From Callaeas wilsoni (lineage: Eukaryota; Chordata; Aves; Passeriformes; Callaeidae): a DNA stretch of 64,000 nucleotides. This document shows positions 59,729-64,000 of the stretch, piece after piece; position 1 is the stretch's first letter, and every line of letters starts with the position of its first letter. The stretch covers positions 124,001 through 188,000 of the forward strand of contig VWPU01009669.1 in NCBI GenBank assembly GCA_013398955.1. Reading direction: 5' to 3'. The translations under genes and the position numbers were made by a program. The notes below the pieces were generated by a model that was given only the letters and a program-made list of their open reading frames with translations, was not told the origin of the DNA and did no database searches.

Positions 59729-62700
59729 ACAGAAGACATATGCAACATTTTCCATTTTTCTGAAAGTTCATCTTTTGTCATTTTAAGTTATCCCGTTATA
59801 CGTCAGAGTTCTCTCACATAATCTTTAGGAAAAAAATAGAGTTTTGGAAGAATGGCACATAACAAATGCTAGAAGTACTCTTACTCAGCTATGTTTTTCT
59901 TCATAGGACAACAAAAGTATTCCAAATACCAATTGTTTACATTGCTGAACTATTGTACTTCCTTGCAAACACAGCTCTTCAGACAATGTGAGGCTGGAGC
60001 ACATGACAGGTTTAAACAGCCACCTTTTCTAGTAGCTTGGTTAACTCAGTTTTTTTCTGTACACTGCAGACAACTTAATCTTTTCCATACAAAATTCTCA
60101 AGGTCTTTTTAATATGCAGCAGCCATGAAGCCATTTTTCCTTGCTATTTTCTCCTGAATCGTAAGTGCACTTGGCAAGAACTCAAAGCATACATGGCTGC
60201 TGACGCTTCGTACACTGGCAGAGAAGGTGAAGGTTGAATCACTCTAACACTTAGGAATTGATTTGGAATAGCTTTTACATGTTTGGAAAAAGCTGCTCAC
60301 TCTCACAGCTACCGAAATGTTATACTATACCCTCATACGCTGAAAGAGATAGAAACATACAATTTACGAAGAAAGCTATTGTACTTCATCGTACGTTCTA
60401 TTCCCTGAGCCTTGGCAACAAAGAAAGGGTTGAACTGCCTTTGTGGGAGGATGGTTATTGAATTGTGCACCTGGCATGCACAAGACTTTTCTGTCCTTCA
60501 TTGACTGCTGTGGGCATCAGAAATGAATGAACCAGGGGAAGACAGATTGTTCTAATACTTTGTTTATGGTGCAGATAAGCACCACAAGCACCAAGCCAGG
60601 GCACTCCTTCTCGGCTTCAGATAGACCTTCAGGTACATTTTGAATTTTTGAAGCAGTTTATTTATATTCAAACCTCTTAAAATAAATACTGCCTCACTTT
60701 CAACTGTCTCAGCCATAAACTCCCTGTTGCTCGAGGGCTTTACAAAGATCCTGCTTTAAGTACTGTCTTGAATTACTTCTTCCTCCTCCCCTCTTCGGAG
60801 CTGCCGCAGACTGGTCTGCAGTCCCCTGCTGAGCCCCCACCTCGCCCCTCCTCGCACTGCTCATATCTTTCATCTTTCCCAGGGGCATCTCCTAACACCA
60901 AACACCTGGGTCTCTGCCAGCTGGGACCACAGCTCTGCTACCCCACTCCTCGGACTCCTGGTCACAGGCCTGAAAGAAACAGGCGGTTGAGAATGCTCCC
61001 AATTACCTATGGCACTATTCATCAGCTATATCTAGAGATCAAGCCGCTAAGAAACAAAAACCTCTGGGGATTCATGAACAGCTCAGAATACTAAAAAAAA
61101 AATGGCTTCAGCCATATAGAAAAGAAGCTTGGCAAGCAAACAGAATTTATAAATGTGTTTTCTCCGGTTATAGAAAAGATGGCATTTAAGTCATGGCAGC
61201 TACTGCAAGGAAGCTTGGTTGGTAGACATTTTTTCTGGTTTATTATTGATCTTAAAATGGCCTTCATTCAGAAAATAAAGTTTGCAAAAAAAGTTAACTT
61301 CTTTGAGAGTTTTTCCCTTTTTTATAAAAAATACATTTTAAATTTCCTTTAAAGAATGTTTTTCAGGTTTTTCAGTAGGTAACCAGGTTTTTTCTCTGAT
61401 CTCTTTCACCTACTTGTAGATCAGCAATTTTCCCCCCTACATATAACGTGAAAAAGGAGCATTTTCCAGGTGTTGCATTTTTCTTCTCTTTCAGAGGTTT
61501 GGACATGAAATCCTGAGGAGGATTTCTTTTTTTCCAAAACCACATTCAGTGTGTTCCATGACAGTTTTTCTAAGCTAGGCATAGCAACATTTATCTCACC
61601 TGAGCACCAGAGAAGACTGTAGCATCTAGTTCCATCACAAGATTCGTTCACAAGGCAGGTCCTCACATGGCATAACTCTGTAATTTTAAAAAAGGGAGAA
61701 ATAAGGTGTATTCCAGAGTTCCCAAGCTAAAGTCAATATTTTAACTGACACAATTACTTTTTCCAGCTAGTAAATTTTTAGGAAATTGAGATATAGTAAT
61801 GATATGTAACTATATCATTTTTGCTTTTCTTAATTAGAGATGGATAGTTGAATTTAAATGTTGCACTTTGCTCTTCATGGTTTAGAACCGGTCAGCTAAG
61901 TGTCAGTCTTTATGTGCCAGTTAATAGACAGTAAATTGTAAAAGAAAAATGTAAAGACAGCTTTATCTGCATATGACTTCCTATGCCTAATTAGGAACAT
62001 GAAGAAAATCCACTTTTCATACTTTGGTAAAAAACCTGCATTGTTCAGACTGTGAGGAGAGAGATGCTATTCCTAAGGTGAGAATACTCATCCACTGTCT
62101 TTGTAAAGTATATCATCCCCTATTAACACCTCCACAAAAGGGTTGCCACAAATCTGCTTTATAACTAGAATCACAGCAAATTTTGTAGAGGGTGGTAATA
62201 TTCAACTATAATAGAGACTGACTCACTACCCAGAATGGTCTTAAATGTTTCTCATTTTCTTTACATATTACCTACCTTGTCTGTGAAAACAATATCAAAA
62301 CATGCTTTTCAAAATTACATTTAAGAATACATCTTTTGAGTTTTACTACCACTCTGTCTATGATGATGGTAAATAATACTTTCTAGAAAAAAATGTTATG
62401 TAGTGACTCACACTGAGTTGCTAATAATAGGGAAGTCAAAATGCAGTCAATTGTCCTGTCACAATCTAATTTTTTCAATTAATTTGCCTTGCATTTAGCC
62501 TTCCTTCTGGTTTTAAGTGGGGTTTTTAAAATAAAAATTCAAATAAGACACCATTTTTCAGGACTTAATTTTGAGCATCATCTTACAAACTGGTCCTGGT
62601 ACAACATTTCCCTCTGGAACATAGGAGAAATCTAGTTGACAAGAAGGTTTCCATGCAATCTAGCACAACAAACAAGGAAGAAATTCAGTTATACTCTTTT

Positions 62701-62995
62701 ATTATGTGCTTTTTCAAGTGCTCCTAGCATGCAACATAGCAAAACCAAATTTGTGGAGCTGGTCAAGGATCTGAGTAACAGTAATACCTTTACCTGTTTT
62801 GTTAATCATGTCTCAGTCATCCAGTGGCTATCAGTTTATTTTTGTATTTCCTCAATGTTCATGAGCTCTACAGATGCTCACAATAAAAAGGAAAAAGAGC
62901 TTGCAGCCACTGTGCTTTCTTCTCTAGCTGGATTGGAGATTATGGCTGCATTGTTGAACAACACATTACCTGCCAAATATTTCCTCTGCATCCAC
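59729..62995. other. Unique DNA with one GC-rich patch, no gene seen
   Basis: A GC-rich, C-heavy patch at about 60775-60985 stands out (CCCCTGCTGAGCCCCCACCT) and contains a 108-codon + frame (60768-61094) that is proline/serine-rich and unrecognised. It might be a fragment of an unassigned element. The rest is AT-rich without recognised content. Confidence 0.45.
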
Positions 62996-63041
62996 AAAAA
63001 AAAGGAGAAAAAAAAAAAAAAAAAGAAAAAAAAAAAAAGGA
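62996..63041 (+). repeat. A-rich low-complexity tract
   Basis: Almost pure A over about 45 bases with isolated G, ending in GGAGAGAGAAG. It supplies the lysine run in the 221-codon frame at 62636-63301, which is otherwise unremarkable and not called as a gene. Confidence 0.9.
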
Positions 63042-63489
63042 GAGAGAAGAATATAAAAATAACTACTGCTTACCCCCCAAATTATCATCTCACTAATTTC
63101 ACTGCATTCTATAGAGGTCTTTGTATCCAGTATGCCTTGCAGAGCATTAATAAAACTATAGAGTTGATTTATTTCCTTGTGTTTAGCCACAAGAAGAGGT
63201 CAAGTGTCTGGGCAGCTCTATCTGTGAGTCACAGTACAATTTCTGCCCCCCTCTGTTTGACCCAGACCAGTGAGTCCTCTGCGATGTCTCAGCAGCTTTG
63301 ACCAAGGTATTGAAGAAATGGAAATGAGAGTACCCGTGTCAGCCTGACTTGCCATGCAACTACCACCTGCAATACAGATTGAGAGTGGGACATGAGGCAC
63401 TTTTTACCTTTAAATAATCTTTTAGGAGTCAGGCATATGGATGTGAAAACACTGAGAATTACCACTGTCTAGTAGGCCACTCAAACTTC
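63042..63489. other. Unique DNA beside an LTR, no gene seen
   Basis: No gene or repeat recognised. The sequence adjoining the LTR end at 63490 does not read as a retroviral primer-binding site on the minus strand, so host DNA probably begins here. Confidence 0.5.
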
Positions 63490-63534
63490 TGTTAGGGTAG
63501 AAACACAATCACTGGATGATTATATGCAGGTGCT

Positions 63535-63540
63535 TTTATT
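63535..63540 (-). promoter_or_regulatory. LTR polyadenylation signal, minus strand
   Basis: AATAAA in the context TCAATAAAAGCACC on the minus strand, 71 bases after the TATA box and 45 bases before the LTR end, as in compact retroviral LTRs. Confidence 0.65.
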
Positions 63541-63610
63541 GAAGAGCTCTGAGTATCAGGAGTACAGACAAACCCAAATCTGACTCCAACATGGATTCGA
63601 GAGGAACACA

Positions 63611-63618
63611 TTTTATAC
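63611..63618 (-). promoter_or_regulatory. LTR TATA box, minus strand
   Basis: GTATAAAA on the minus strand, after a GATTATGTAAAGAAAGA segment. It is placed correctly to define the U3/R border of the LTR. Confidence 0.6.
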
Positions 63619-64000
63619 TCTTTCTTTACATAATCATATGTTGATTATTAACTTGATATTGTTCTAGTAAAGACAATGCTTGATACTTACTAAGTAATTA
63701 TCTCATTTAACATCATCTACTATGCAGGTGGGTACGCTGGTGTAGGTTCGCAGGGTTCTAGTAAAGACAATGCCCACTCCCGTTTCCAAGGCTCATTTTA
63801 GCTACCATGATTTTAGGAACATTTTAACCCCATGTTATCACTTCCAGCTACTTCTATTCATACGTCTGTGACTACACTGACGGTGTGATGGAGACAGAGG
63901 AACTTGTGCTGGTGGGACTGGAGCTAGGGGATGCCTTTCCTAGCAGGGATCTTTGTATCCCCCTAGGTGGCATCCCTTGAGGCTGGAGGTGGCACAACCC

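Larger units (their letters stand above)
63490..64000 (-). mobile_element. Endogenous retrovirus LTR, minus strand, cut by window end
   Basis: Read on the minus strand, U3 comes in from the window edge and is followed by a TATA box GTATAAAA at 63618-63611, a compact R region, a polyadenylation signal AATAAA at 63540-63535 and a short U5 ending CTACCCTAACA at 63490. The short distance (about 75 bases) from TATA box to AATAAA is typical of class II (alpha/beta-like) retroviral LTRs. Minus-strand sequence beyond 63490 lacks a primer-binding site, so this is a 3' or solo LTR. U3 contains a 19-base direct repeat (63661-63679 and 63755-63773). Its left part and any internal genes would lie beyond position 64000. 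Confidence 0.65.

Noticed and set aside
62636..63301. Longest open frame of the window, 221 codons, + strand
   Set aside because: It is carried by a 45-base A-rich tract that encodes lysines, has no recognisable domain, and both halves look like random AT-rich translation. No splice or promoter context is visible.

Overview
This is an AT-rich, gene-poor stretch of vertebrate nuclear DNA that looks avian, most likely from a songbird or near relative. The bird call rests on CR1 LINE fragments of avian type, several ending in the ATTCTATG octamer, together with at least four LTR pieces that resemble bird endogenous retrovirus LTRs. No sequence here convinces me as an intact protein-coding gene, tRNA, rRNA or CRISPR array. 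The open frames are short. The longest (221 codons, 62636-63301) runs through an A-rich tract and is not protein-like. The window is best read as intergenic desert or the inside of a very long intron. Family assignments come from remembered consensus features, not from a search.

Layout. 1-1.7 kb: plain AT-rich DNA. 1.7-2.56 kb: GC-richer, CpG-bearing solo-type LTR on the + strand with AATAAA at 2408. 2.6-8.9 kb: unique AT-rich DNA. 8.9-9.4 kb: very old CR1, minus strand. 10.65-11.45 kb: a denser segment with overlapping minus-strand open frames of unknown origin. 14.96-15.03 kb: a 22-base duplication around an N and G-runs, probably an assembly seam. 18.8 kb: 27 A followed by another N. 20.75-20.95 kb: a segment dense in palindromes, a candidate conserved regulatory element. 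21.4-22.8 kb: the largest CR1 remnant, minus strand, covering part of the endonuclease region, the linker and the start of the reverse transcriptase, broken by frameshifts. 23-30.8 kb: mostly unique DNA.

30.8-31.1 and 34.65-35.1 kb: old CR1 fragments, + strand. 32.8-33.0 kb: a 225-base pure-purine minisatellite ending at a third N. 35-41.7 kb: unique. 41.7-45.0 kb: a retroelement cluster with a CR1 3' end, an LTR with TATA box and polyadenylation signal, a + strand CR1 tail and another minus-strand CR1 tail. 47.9, 51.4-51.9 and 59.5-59.7 kb: more CR1 3' ends. 52.78-52.85 kb: a short scrap of an ERV-type LTR. 53.2-53.5 kb: an unexplained, hydrophilic minus-strand open frame. 63.49-64.0 kb: a minus-strand LTR with recognisable TATA box and AATAAA, running off the window.

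There is no operon or pathway to describe. What the window records is layered retroelement insertion: an old CR1 layer without clear 3' tails, a younger CR1 layer with intact octamer ends, and LTRs reduced to solo or partial copies. The points most worth checking are the palindrome-rich segment at 20.8 kb, the open frame at 53.2-53.5 kb, the denser segment at 10.65-11.45 kb, the purine minisatellite and the duplicated sequence at the 15.0 kb seam. I did not find a new biological system that I can defend.
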